Assembly (NCBI GenBank): GCA_026390695.1
Contig: JAPLFL010000040.1
Coordinates: 1 to 64,000 of the forward strand
DNA: 64,000 nt
Origin: Candidatus Kapaibacterium sp.
Lineage (GTDB): Bacteria > Bacteroidota > Ignavibacteria > Kapaibacteriales > UBA2268
Reading direction: 5' to 3'
Part shown: positions 11,246-19,487 of the stretch, one piece after another
How positions within the stretch are numbered: position 1 is the stretch's first letter
Layout of the letters: each line of letters opens with the position of its first letter
Program-made: the position numbers and the translations under genes
Notes under the pieces: generated by a model
What the model was told of the DNA's origin: nothing
What the model saw: only the letters and a program-made list of their open reading frames with translations
The model's database searches: none

Positions 11246-12730
11246 TTAAAAAGGTGCATCATCGATTTCATTCGGATTATTGTCATAATCTCCCATTGGA
11301 GGCTGAGTGTGATGAGTATCGAGATTCTCGAATCGTGCATAATTTTTAATATAAGCTAATCTGGCAATTCCAATAGGACCATTTCTTTGTTTACCAATAA
11401 TGACTTCGCCTGTGTTGATGGTTGGAGTTTTATCGTCATACTGCATTATGCCGTAAACCTCAGGCCTATTGACGAACATTACAACATCTGCATCTTGTTC
11501 TATACTACCGGATTCACGTAAATCAGAAAGCATTGGGCGCTTATCGCCGCTTCTACTTTCGACCGAACGATTAAGCTGAGCCAGAGCTATTACAGGAATA
11601 TCCAGTTCTTTTGCTATTGATTTTAATGATTGGGATATAAAGGATATTTCTCTTTCACGACTTTCGGCTTTGGGAGCGTGCATAAGCTGTAAATAATCTA
11701 CAAATATTGCTTTTATTTTATGCTCTGCTCTCATCCTTCTTGCTTTTGCACGAAGCTCCATTATTGAAAGCATTGGTGAATCATCTATTACCATAGGAGC
11801 CACTGATAACTTACCAAAACCCTCGACTATAGAGGACATGTGCTGATTATTAATTTTTCCGGTACGTATAAGGTGTTGATCAATTTTGGTTTCGGCACTT
11901 AAAAGGCGCATTACAAGCTGAACTCCAGACATTTCAATAGAAAAAAAACCTACCCCGTAACCATAATCTAAAGCGATATTTCTTGCAATAGAAAGAGCCA
12001 GAGCTGTTTTTCCCATCGACGGGCGTCCTGCGATAATTATTAAATCAGAATTTTGAAATCCACCTAATAATTCGTCTAATTCGTAATATCCGGACGGTAC
12101 TCCGGTTATTCCTGTAGAATCTTGCTTCCGCAGCCTGTCTATCAAATCCATAGTGCTGTGCGATACTTTACTAAGAGTTTGATAACTTTTTTTAAATCTT
12201 TTTTCAGCGATTGCAAAAATCTCTCTCTCAGCAACATCAATTTCCTCTAATGCGTCATTTGTATCATCAAAAGATGCCGAAATTATCTTATATGAAGTTT
12301 CAATCAATGACCTTTTTAGATATTTTTCCTGTACTATGCGGGAATATTGTTCTACGTTGGCAGCTGTAGGAGTCTGTGCAACTATCTCGGTAAGGTAATA
12401 AGTCCCGCCGATAAATTCGAGATTTCCCTGATGAGTCAGTTCTTCCGAAAGTGTTAGTATATCTATGTTTAATCCTTTTTCAAACATTATTGAAATAACG
12501 TTAAATATCTTTCTATTCTGTTCAAAGTAAAAGCTATCCTCATCAATAATTTCAATAGCCTTTGCTATAGCCGATTTGCTCATTATCATCGAACCAAGAA
12601 CTGCTATTTCCGCATCCTTTGAATGAGGTGGTACCGAAGATGAAAGATTTTTGAATAAATCAGGATTATTAAAATTCCTTTTTTCCGAATATTGTGATCC
12701 ATTGCGACGTTTTGATTCTAAATTTGCCAT
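11246..12730 (-). CDS. dnaB: Replicative DNA helicase DnaB
   Basis: DnaB is the hexameric 5'-3' helicase that unwinds DNA at the replication fork. The N-terminal domain begins after a variable leader, at about VPPHSKDAEIAVLGSM. The RecA-like domain has the Walker A motif GRPSMGKT at residues 235-242 and the Walker B segment IKAIFVDYLQLM. The SQSLKSIAKELDIPVIALAQLNR and RPMLSDLRESGSIEQDAD regions are typical of the family. The length of 494 residues is normal, with no intein. It is divergent from lptB across a 302-base AT-rich gap that contains a candidate promoter. Confidence 0.97.
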   Translation of the reverse strand: MANLESKRRNGSQYSEKRNFNNPDLFKNLSSSVPPHSKDAEIAVLGSMIMSKSAIAKAIEIIDEDSFYFEQNRKIFNVISIMFEKGLNIDILTLSEELTHQGNLEFIGGTYYLTEIVAQTPTAANVEQYSRIVQEKYLKRSLIETSYKIISASFDDTNDALEEIDVAEREIFAIAEKRFKKSYQTLSKVSHSTMDLIDRLRKQDSTGITGVPSGYYELDELLGGFQNSDLIIIAGRPSMGKTALALSIARNIALDYGYGVGFFSIEMSGVQLVMRLLSAETKIDQHLIRTGKINNQHMSSIVEGFGKLSVAPMVIDDSPMLSIMELRAKARRMRAEHKIKAIFVDYLQLMHAPKAESREREISFISQSLKSIAKELDIPVIALAQLNRSVESRSGDKRPMLSDLRESGSIEQDADVVMFVNRPEVYGIMQYDDKTPTINTGEVIIGKQRNGPIGIARLAYIKNYARFENLDTHHTQPPMGDYDNNPNEIDDAPF

Positions 12731-13032
12731 TATTTCCTTTTTGTAGTTAATTTTGTCCTCTAACGATAAAGCATCTTAGGAGAGCTACAAAAATAATCTT
12801 TTATGATTTACTGTTACTAAAAGATATTCAACATCATTTAAAGAGTTATTAACAAATTATTTTTGTTACCAACAATATTTTCTGTTTTATACACCTGAAT
12901 ATTAATTTTTTAAACAATTTATCAACATTTTCAAAGACACTCCTAAATATAATAAAACAATATTAATTGTCTTCGGGCGTATATCATAAATTAATCGCTA
13001 ATATTTTTTCAAATTTTTTATCCGGATTTTGA
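12731..13032. other. Divergent dnaB/lptB intergenic region
   Basis: No gene is visible in these 302 bases. The region is AT-rich. It has a TAnnTTTG element for dnaB (separate entry), a short inverted repeat at 12850-12868 (TAACAAA / TTTGTTA, five-base loop), and two sequences close to a DnaA box: TTATTAACA at 12846 and TTATCAACA at 12919. Each differs from TTATCCACA by one or two bases, so chance is likely in such AT-rich DNA. Confidence 0.4.
12788..12795 (-). promoter_or_regulatory. TAnnTTTG promoter-like element upstream of dnaB
   Basis: On the minus strand this reads TATTTTTG, matching the Bacteroidota -7 consensus TAnnTTTG, about 58 bases before the dnaB start. I did not find a well-spaced upstream TTTG. 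Confidence 0.4.
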
Positions 13033-13776
13033 ATGGTTCATGAACTTACTGCTAATGCGCTTGTCAAGAAATTTAAAACACGAACGGTTGTGAAAAGTGT
13101 GTCAGTTTCAGTGAAACAAGGAGAGTGTGTGGGACTGCTTGGTCCCAATGGTGCAGGCAAAACAACGACGTTTTATATGATTGTCGGTATGATTAAGCCA
13201 ACAGCAGGACATGTGACACTGAACGGGCAGAATATAACTTCAAAAGCAATGTATAAGCGCTCTCACCTTGGAATTAGCTATTTACCTCAAGAAGCATCTA
13301 TTTTTAGAAAATTATCAGTAGAGAACAATATTCGTGCGATTCTTCAACTTCAGAAAATGAGTTCAAAGCAGCGTAAAGAGCGGCTGGAAGAGCTTTTAGA
13401 GAATTTTCATATATCACATATTCGAAACAGTAAGGGCTACCAATTATCCGGTGGTGAGCGCCGCCGATGCGAAATTGCTCGTACATTGGCTGCTAATCCT
13501 ATGTTTGTTCTTCTCGACGAACCATTTGCGGGTATTGATCCAATAGCCGTTGAAGATATTATGAATATGGTGAAGGAATTAAAAAATCAAAACATCGGAG
13601 TTTTGATTACCGATCATAATGTGCATGAGACGCTCTCAATCACAGACAGGGCATATATTCTGATCGACGGGAGCATATATACGTCTGGTATTGCAGAAGA
13701 AATAGCTGCCAATGAGGAGGTCAGAAGATTATACTTAGGTGAATCGTTTAAACTTGAGCGGTATAATAACACTTGA
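13033..13776 (+). CDS. lptB: LPS export ABC transporter ATP-binding protein LptB
   Basis: LptB is the cytoplasmic ATPase that powers extraction of lipopolysaccharide from the inner membrane by LptFG. The sequence has Walker [10 protein letters not shown] (37-45), signature LSGGE (138-142), Walker B ending in LLDEP (about 160-164) and the switch His in ITDHNV. The wording of [19 protein letters not shown] and [15 protein letters not shown] is characteristic of LptB rather than of LivF-like ATPases. The 247-residue length is normal. The usual neighbours lptA, lptC and rpoN are not here. Together with kdsD at 43.6 kb it indicates a Kdo-containing LPS outer membrane. Confidence 0.93.
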   Translation: MVHELTANALVKKFKTRTVVKSVSVSVKQGECVGLLGPNGAGKTTTFYMIVGMIKPTAGHVTLNGQNITSKAMYKRSHLGISYLPQEASIFRKLSVENNIRAILQLQKMSSKQRKERLEELLENFHISHIRNSKGYQLSGGERRRCEIARTLAANPMFVLLDEPFAGIDPIAVEDIMNMVKELKNQNIGVLITDHNVHETLSITDRAYILIDGSIYTSGIAEEIAANEEVRRLYLGESFKLERYNNT

Positions 13777-14612
13777 TTGAGCCTTATATTTTATATAAAT
13801 AAATTTCAACTTTAAGTATTTATTATTGCTAAATCCGAAATCAAATAAAGTTTATTCTTAGTAATATTAAAACTGCCCTCTTAACAAACTATTATTAAAT
13901 CCTTGGAAGGTCTCATTCCAACCTTCTCCACAGGAGCGGGAACTGAAGCATTTATCTCACAAAAATTAAATTCATTGATAATGTCACGAAGATACAGTTA
14001 AAGTTAATGCAAAATGGAATTAATAAACTCATCACCTAACCCACTCATATTAGGGATCGGAACTGGAACATGGCTATAGCTCTTATTCTCTCACCAACAA
14101 GAGGGGGTTTGTGGCAATGGTGCATGGATAAGGAATAAAATATCCGAAATGTCATTCCTGCGAATGCAGGAATCTCCAAATTGGCAGTGTAAGGGGATTC
14201 CCGCATGCGCGCTTGTGTAAAAACTCCTTATTGCTGTCATTCCTGCGAATGCAGGAATCTCCTCTAAGGTGCCATAGATGGGGATTCCCGCATGCGCGGG
14301 AATGACAAGTTATTTAAATTTGTAGGTTTTTTCACAAGCTCATTCGCAGAAATGACAGAATTAAATACTTATCATAGCCCCATGGTGGAGTTAGGGGGGG
14401 GTGTAGAAGAAGAACGATTATACAAATTTTATTCTATCTTCGAGCCATTCCCATAGGTGAGTGTAGAGGCTGAGGTTATAAGTAAAATTGCAATATTTAT
14501 TGATTTATCTGGTTAATTTCATTTTCAAAATAATTCGAGTAAACAAATCGGTTTTTTTTGTAAATTGCTTAACTAAGTTAATTAAATTGAAAATATATTA
14601 AAAAAAGTAAAT
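13777..14612. other. Intergenic region with dispersed repeats
   Basis: These 836 bases between lptB and cheA contain no gene that I can support. The centre holds a composite of family B palindromes (separate entry). The left part and the last 180 bases are AT-rich and otherwise featureless. There is a G-run fragment near 14390 that may be a degenerate family A relic. Confidence 0.6.
14151..14356. repeat. Family B palindromic elements (two copies plus tail)
   Basis: Two copies begin with GTCATTCCTGCGAATGCAGG (14151 and 14236). The second continues to GGGATTCCCGCATGCGCGGG and closes with AATGAC near 14306. The ends are inverted (GTCATTCC / GGAATGAC), as in a MITE. A third fragment, TTTTTCACAAGCTCATTCGC followed by AATGAC, ends at 14356. 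Related copies are at 25344, 58530, 58926 and 62721. Confidence 0.75.
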
Positions 14613-16976
14613 ATGAATCAAAACGATTACGATATTTCTCAAATAGATGCTGAAACTCAGGAAATGCTCCGTTCATTTGTTTCCGAAGCCTTTGATTCAC
14701 TTGATACCAATGAACCTATTGTTGAAGACCTTCGTAATGCCGATAATGGCGAATCTGTAAATGCAATTTTTAGGGTTTTTCATACTCTGAAAGGGCTTTC
14801 AGGCTTTTTTGAGATGAATGTTATTAGAAAGGTAACTCACGAAGCTGAGACTTTATTAGATATTATTCGAAAAAATAACAAGAAGCAATCTGATGCAACA
14901 TTGACAATTATATATCAGACTTTTGATTTTTTACGAGATTTATTGACTCGGGTTAATACAGAACTTACAGATAGAAGTGGAGAAGAAGAAGCAGACGATA
15001 TGATTCTGATCCTTAAAGATTCAATTGAAAATGCAAAGAATCCTGAATTATCTTTAATTTCCGATAATTCGACAGATTTTATTGATCTTGAGGGAATATC
15101 TGCAATAGAAGATGGCAATGCATTCCAATCCGATCAAAATAAAGAAACGGAAAATATTAACGAAAATTCCGCTTCAGCAAGTGCAGATGAGGACTCCTTA
15201 ATTTCAGATGACATGCTGGATCAGTATATTACAAGTTCAAATGAATTACTCGACCTTGCCGAACGAAATATTCTTGTTCTTGAAAAAAATCCTGATAACT
15301 TTGGTGTGATTCGTGAGACCTTCGGTGCTGTTCATAGTCTTAAAGGGAATTCCGGGTTCATGGGCTTCTCTGAAATCGAAGATATTTCAGTTGATATGGA
15401 AACTATCCTCGATTGTATTAGAAACAGTGAATTGGTAATTGATCAAAATATAGCTACAATTCTGTTAAGTAACATTGAAACAATAAGGAAGAGATTTGAG
15501 TCCATTCAAAATGAAGTAAATAAAAAAGTTAGCTTAGAGCAAACTGATATTGGACAATCAAATTCCGAACATGCCCAAATTACTCATGAAATAAAGCCAG
15601 CGGCAAGTTCTAAAAGTGAGCCTCATGCAATAAATCCCAAAATTGAGATAAGCAAGGAAATTGCTGTGCATTCAGAAGAAGATTCTTCAGTTGCGAAAAT
15701 GGCATTGACAGCGATTGACCCTGATTCCGAAACTGAATCGGCTGTTACAAAAACTTCCTCTGCTCAGACCGCGAATAAAGCACCTTCTGTCCCAAGTATG
15801 CAGAGAAAAGATATTCGAGTTGAAACAATAAAAATTGATAAATTATTTGATCTTGTCGGCGAGCTTATCACAATTGAAACTATGGTGACAAAAAATCCCG
15901 ATTTGATAGGCTTGCAATTGCCAAACTTCAGCAAGTCCGCAAATATGCTTAACAAGATTACACGGGAGCTTCAGGAAATATCAATGTCAATAAGGATGAT
16001 GCCGCTGGAAGGGCTTTTTAATAAAATGAAACGCCTTGTCCGCGATGTTTCAATAAAAATGAAGAAGAAAGTGAATCTTGTAATTTCCGGTCAAGATACT
16101 GAGATGGATAAAAATGTAATTGATGAAATATCCGATCCTCTTGTTCATATATTGCGAAATTCGATTGATCACGGCGTGGAATTACCTATGATTAGGGCGG
16201 AGAAAGGCAAATCCGAAACAGGAAATGTCTGGCTATCGGCTCGGTATGAAGGTAATGAGATTTTAATTATTGTGCAGGATGACGGCGCCGGAATGGACAA
16301 ACACAAACTTCTGAAAAAAGCTGAAGAGAAAGGTATTTTAACAGTAGCGGCAGATAAAATGAGTGATAAAGAGATTTACGGTTTAATTTTTGAACCCGGT
16401 TTTTCCACTGCTGAAAAAGTTACTGATATTTCCGGTCGCGGAGTAGGAATGGACGTTGTTAGGAAAAATATTGAAAAACTAAGAGGTGCAGTTACTGTTA
16501 TGAGTGAATTGGGCAAAGGCTCGACCATAACTTTGAGAATTCCATTAACCCTCGCTATAATGGAAGCAATGATTATTCGTGTCGGAAAAGATCAATTTGC
16601 TCTCCCGATATTATCACTTAAAGAATCTTTCAGAGTTAATAGAAAAAATATCAACGTTACTATGGATGGTCTTGAGGTCGTGAAGGTAAGAAATGAAATT
16701 ATACCTATAATTCGGCTTTATGAACTGTTTAACAAAGAACCTGAAAATACTGATCTCGAAAAAGGGATACTAATAATTATTGAATTGCGTGATAAACAGT
16801 TCTGTCTATTTGCCGATGAAATAGTAGGACAGCAGCAGGCAGTGATAAAGAGTCTCGGTGATTATATCGGAAAAGTCCCCGGAGTAATGGGTTGCATGAT
16901 ATTAGGAGACGGCGGGATAGGACTGATTCTTGATATTGAATCATTAATGGATATGGCAGAAAAACCACTTGTTTGA
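14613..16976 (+). CDS. cheA: Chemotaxis histidine kinase CheA with two Hpt domains
   Basis: CheA autophosphorylates on an Hpt histidine and passes phosphate to CheY and CheB. This 787-residue protein has two Hpt domains: phospho-acceptor His57 in FHTLKGLSGF and His241 in VHSLKGNSGF. An acidic linker separates them and a longer low-complexity linker (about 300-398) follows. Then come the dimerisation domain (about 402-465), the HATPase domain with N box HILRNSIDHG (512-521), and G boxes around DDGAGMD and GRGVGMDV, followed by a CheW-like domain (about 650-787). All key residues are present. Most CheA proteins have one Hpt domain, so the duplication is notable. It is the first gene of a six-gene operon. 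Confidence 0.95.
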   Translation: MNQNDYDISQIDAETQEMLRSFVSEAFDSLDTNEPIVEDLRNADNGESVNAIFRVFHTLKGLSGFFEMNVIRKVTHEAETLLDIIRKNNKKQSDATLTIIYQTFDFLRDLLTRVNTELTDRSGEEEADDMILILKDSIENAKNPELSLISDNSTDFIDLEGISAIEDGNAFQSDQNKETENINENSASASADEDSLISDDMLDQYITSSNELLDLAERNILVLEKNPDNFGVIRETFGAVHSLKGNSGFMGFSEIEDISVDMETILDCIRNSELVIDQNIATILLSNIETIRKRFESIQNEVNKKVSLEQTDIGQSNSEHAQITHEIKPAASSKSEPHAINPKIEISKEIAVHSEEDSSVAKMALTAIDPDSETESAVTKTSSAQTANKAPSVPSMQRKDIRVETIKIDKLFDLVGELITIETMVTKNPDLIGLQLPNFSKSANMLNKITRELQEISMSIRMMPLEGLFNKMKRLVRDVSIKMKKKVNLVISGQDTEMDKNVIDEISDPLVHILRNSIDHGVELPMIRAEKGKSETGNVWLSARYEGNEILIIVQDDGAGMDKHKLLKKAEEKGILTVAADKMSDKEIYGLIFEPGFSTAEKVTDISGRGVGMDVVRKNIEKLRGAVTVMSELGKGSTITLRIPLTLAIMEAMIIRVGKDQFALPILSLKESFRVNRKNINVTMDGLEVVKVRNEIIPIIRLYELFNKEPENTDLEKGILIIIELRDKQFCLFADEIVGQQQAVIKSLGDYIGKVPGVMGCMILGDGGIGLILDIESLMDMAEKPLV

Positions 16977-17023
16977 GCCAATAATATATAATCAATCATT
17001 ACTAATAAATTGAAAAATACCAA

Positions 17024-17524
17024 ATGAATCCAAATATAACTGAAAATGATGACTTAATATCTGAAAGTTTTGAAGATACTCTCAAGGATAGGTATCTGAC
17101 TTTTCGCATTGGGTCGGAAGATTACGGCATTGAAATTAAATACGTAACGGAAATTGTCGGAATTCAAAGAATAACCGAATTACCAAATATCAAACCATAT
17201 ATCAAGGGAGTAATTAATCTTAGAGGATTAATTATTCCGGTTGTCGAAGTTAGAGTTCGCTTTGGAATTGAACATATTGAATATAATGAGAGGACTTGCA
17301 TCATTGTTGTAAATTTTGAGAATATGGCTATTGGTCTGATTGTTGATGAGGTAAATGAAGTTTGTAACATAGCTTCCACCGATATATCCGAAACTCCTAT
17401 GACAAATAAAAGGTCTCAAAGCAGATTTATTCAAGGAATTGGCAGAATTCACAATGATGTAAAAATTCTTTTGAATATAAGTAAAGTTTTATACGACGAT
17501 ATTAAAGAAAATAATGCCGAATAA
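17024..17524 (+). CDS. cheW: Chemotaxis coupling protein CheW
   Basis: CheW links chemoreceptors to CheA in the signalling array. The 166-residue protein is a single CheW domain after an acidic N-terminal extension of about 25 residues. Typical segments are YLTFRIGSEDYGIEIKYV, followed by ELPNIKPYIKGVINLRG and then VEVRVRFG; further on are NFENMAIGLIVDEVNEV and KILLNISKVL. It lies 47 bases after cheA and 10 bases before cheR, so co-transcription is very likely. No receptor (MCP) gene is in this window, so the receptors must be encoded elsewhere. Confidence 0.94.
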   Translation: MNPNITENDDLISESFEDTLKDRYLTFRIGSEDYGIEIKYVTEIVGIQRITELPNIKPYIKGVINLRGLIIPVVEVRVRFGIEHIEYNERTCIIVVNFENMAIGLIVDEVNEVCNIASTDISETPMTNKRSQSRFIQGIGRIHNDVKILLNISKVLYDDIKENNAE

Positions 17525-17534
17525 AGGATAAATA

Positions 17535-18398
17535 ATGCCCGCTGATACTGATAAAATGTTTAAAGGATTAAACTGGATAGAAATCGGTGATGAAGAGTTT
17601 GATCTGATCCGCAAATTAGTTTATTCTAAGCTCGGAATTAATCTTACTGATGAAAAAAAATCACTTGTTGCCGGAAGATTACAAAAGATTCTTAAAGACT
17701 TAAATTTTAAAAATTTTAAAGCATATTATGATTTTGTAATTGGTGATTCAACTGGTGATTCATTAAGTACACTTGCCAATAAAATTACAACAAATCATAC
17801 ATTCTTTTATAGAGAAAATGATCATTTTTCTTATTTTTTCGATAATGTTTTACCAGAAATTGTTAAAAAGCATCAGAATAATCGGAACTTTGATTTAAGA
17901 ATCTGGAGCGCAGGTTGCTCCAGCGGTGAAGAGCCATATATGCTTGCGATATTATTATTAGAGTATTTTAAGGATGATTATAAAAATTGGGATGCAGGTA
18001 TTTTAGCAACCGATATTTCCGAAAAAGTATTGGCCATAGCTAAGACAGGAATATATAATTTTGATAGATTGAAGGACTTACCAGAATACTATTTAAAAAA
18101 ATACTTTAAAAAAACCGGTGCGGATGAATATGAGCTTATTGATAAAGTGAAAAAAGAAGTTACATATAGACATTTGAATTTTATGTCTGCGGTATTTCCT
18201 TTTAAAAAACCGTTTGATGTGATTTTCTGCAGAAATGTGATGATTTATTTCGATAATCCGACAAGAGAAGTTCTTGTCCGCAAATTTTGGGAAAATCTCG
18301 CTGTTGGAGGATATTTATTTATTGGTCATTCGGAAAGTCTTAATAAATCAAAAATATTATTTGAATATGTTAAACCGGCATTATATAGAAAAATTTAG
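17535..18398 (+). CDS. cheR: Chemoreceptor methyltransferase CheR
   Basis: CheR transfers methyl groups from S-adenosylmethionine to receptor glutamates during adaptation. The 287-residue protein has the small N-terminal helical domain, then NHTFFYRE (about 87-94) and the SAM-binding motif GCSSGEEPY (127-135). VIFCRNVMIYFD and VGGYLFIGHSES follow near the end, as usual for the family. An AAAGGA ribosome-binding site is present seven bases before the ATG. It is followed by cheB after 17 bases; the cheR/cheB pairing supports an adaptation system that uses methylation. Confidence 0.95.
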   Translation: MPADTDKMFKGLNWIEIGDEEFDLIRKLVYSKLGINLTDEKKSLVAGRLQKILKDLNFKNFKAYYDFVIGDSTGDSLSTLANKITTNHTFFYRENDHFSYFFDNVLPEIVKKHQNNRNFDLRIWSAGCSSGEEPYMLAILLLEYFKDDYKNWDAGILATDISEKVLAIAKTGIYNFDRLKDLPEYYLKKYFKKTGADEYELIDKVKKEVTYRHLNFMSAVFPFKKPFDVIFCRNVMIYFDNPTREVLVRKFWENLAVGGYLFIGHSESLNKSKILFEYVKPALYRKI

Positions 18399-18415
18399 AA
18401 CCATAGAGTAAGGAA

Positions 18416-19486
18416 ATGATGAGTAACGCGCAAAAGAAAATAAAAGTTTTAATAATAGATGATTCGGCATTAGTCCGAGATATTCTTTTTAAAGGATTGA
18501 ATCAGGATTTAGGTTTAGAAGTGGTAGGAGCAGCTCCCGATGTTTTTGTCGGCAGGGATATGATATTAAATTTCAGACCTGATGTGGTTACTCTTGATAT
18601 TGAAATGCCCAGAATGGATGGCTTGGAATTTCTTCGTCGTCTGATGCCTCAGTTCCCAATTCCGGTTGTTGTAGTCAGCTCACTGACTCAAAAGGGAAAG
18701 TATATTACAATGCAAGCTCTCGAAGCAGGAGCAGTTGATTTTGTACCGAAACCAACTTCTGATATTGCTCGTGGATTGGTCGAGATGTTAACCGAATTAA
18801 AAACTAAAATTAAAATTGCATCCACAGCAAATGTTTCTCATTGGAAAAATAAGAAATTTCAAAATTTGAACCGATCAATTCCAACTACTAAAACATTATC
18901 CGACTCTACCGATAAAGTTATTGCTATAGGTGCTTCTACTGGCGGCACTGACGCAATTCGTAAAGTGGTTATGGATTTACCACCATATACTCCCGGAATA
19001 GTTATCGTCCAACACATGCCCGCTGGATTTACCAAAACATTTGCCGATAAAGTTAATGAACAGTGTTTGATGGCTGTGAAAGAAGCTGAAGATGGCGATC
19101 GAATAGTTGCAGGAAGGATTCTAATAGCGCCGGGAGGAGATTATCATACTCGTGTTATCCGTTCGGGTGGTCATTATTTTATTGAATGTATAAATAGTGA
19201 AAAGGTTAACGGTCATCGGCCTTCTGTTGATGTAATGATGTTCTCTGTTGCAGAAAATGTTGGTGCGAAAGCTATTGGCATAATTTTAACCGGTATGGGA
19301 AAAGATGGAGCTCTTGGTATGAAGGCAATGCATGATGCGGGAGCAAAGACCTTTGGACAGGATGAAGCTTCTTCAATTGTTTACGGGATGCCGAAAGTAG
19401 CCTTCGATTTAGGTGCTGTCGATGTCCAATTACCTCTTGAATCTATTGGCGGAGCATTGAATAATTATTTGAATAGTTTAAAATAA
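18416..19486 (+). CDS. cheB: Chemotaxis protein-glutamate methylesterase CheB
   Basis: CheB removes methyl groups from, or deamidates, chemoreceptors and is activated by phosphorylation. The receiver domain has acidic pair DD at 15-16 and phospho-acceptor Asp61 in TLDIEMPRMDG, with the conserved Lys in FVPKP. A linker leads to the esterase domain with the catalytic triad Ser174 (GASTGG), His200 (VQHMP) and Asp297 (GMGKDG). All are intact and the 356-residue length is normal. Two ATGs lie in tandem. The second, at 18419, is better spaced from the AAGGA site (four bases) than the first (one base), so translation may start there. Confidence 0.95.
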   Translation: MMSNAQKKIKVLIIDDSALVRDILFKGLNQDLGLEVVGAAPDVFVGRDMILNFRPDVVTLDIEMPRMDGLEFLRRLMPQFPIPVVVVSSLTQKGKYITMQALEAGAVDFVPKPTSDIARGLVEMLTELKTKIKIASTANVSHWKNKKFQNLNRSIPTTKTLSDSTDKVIAIGASTGGTDAIRKVVMDLPPYTPGIVIVQHMPAGFTKTFADKVNEQCLMAVKEAEDGDRIVAGRILIAPGGDYHTRVIRSGGHYFIECINSEKVNGHRPSVDVMMFSVAENVGAKAIGIILTGMGKDGALGMKAMHDAGAKTFGQDEASSIVYGMPKVAFDLGAVDVQLPLESIGGALNNYLNSLK

Positions 19487-19487
19487 A

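Noticed and set aside
12846-12927. DnaA-box-like sequences near dnaB
   Set aside because: Only two imperfect matches in AT-rich DNA; no dnaA or dnaN nearby, so no origin is claimed.
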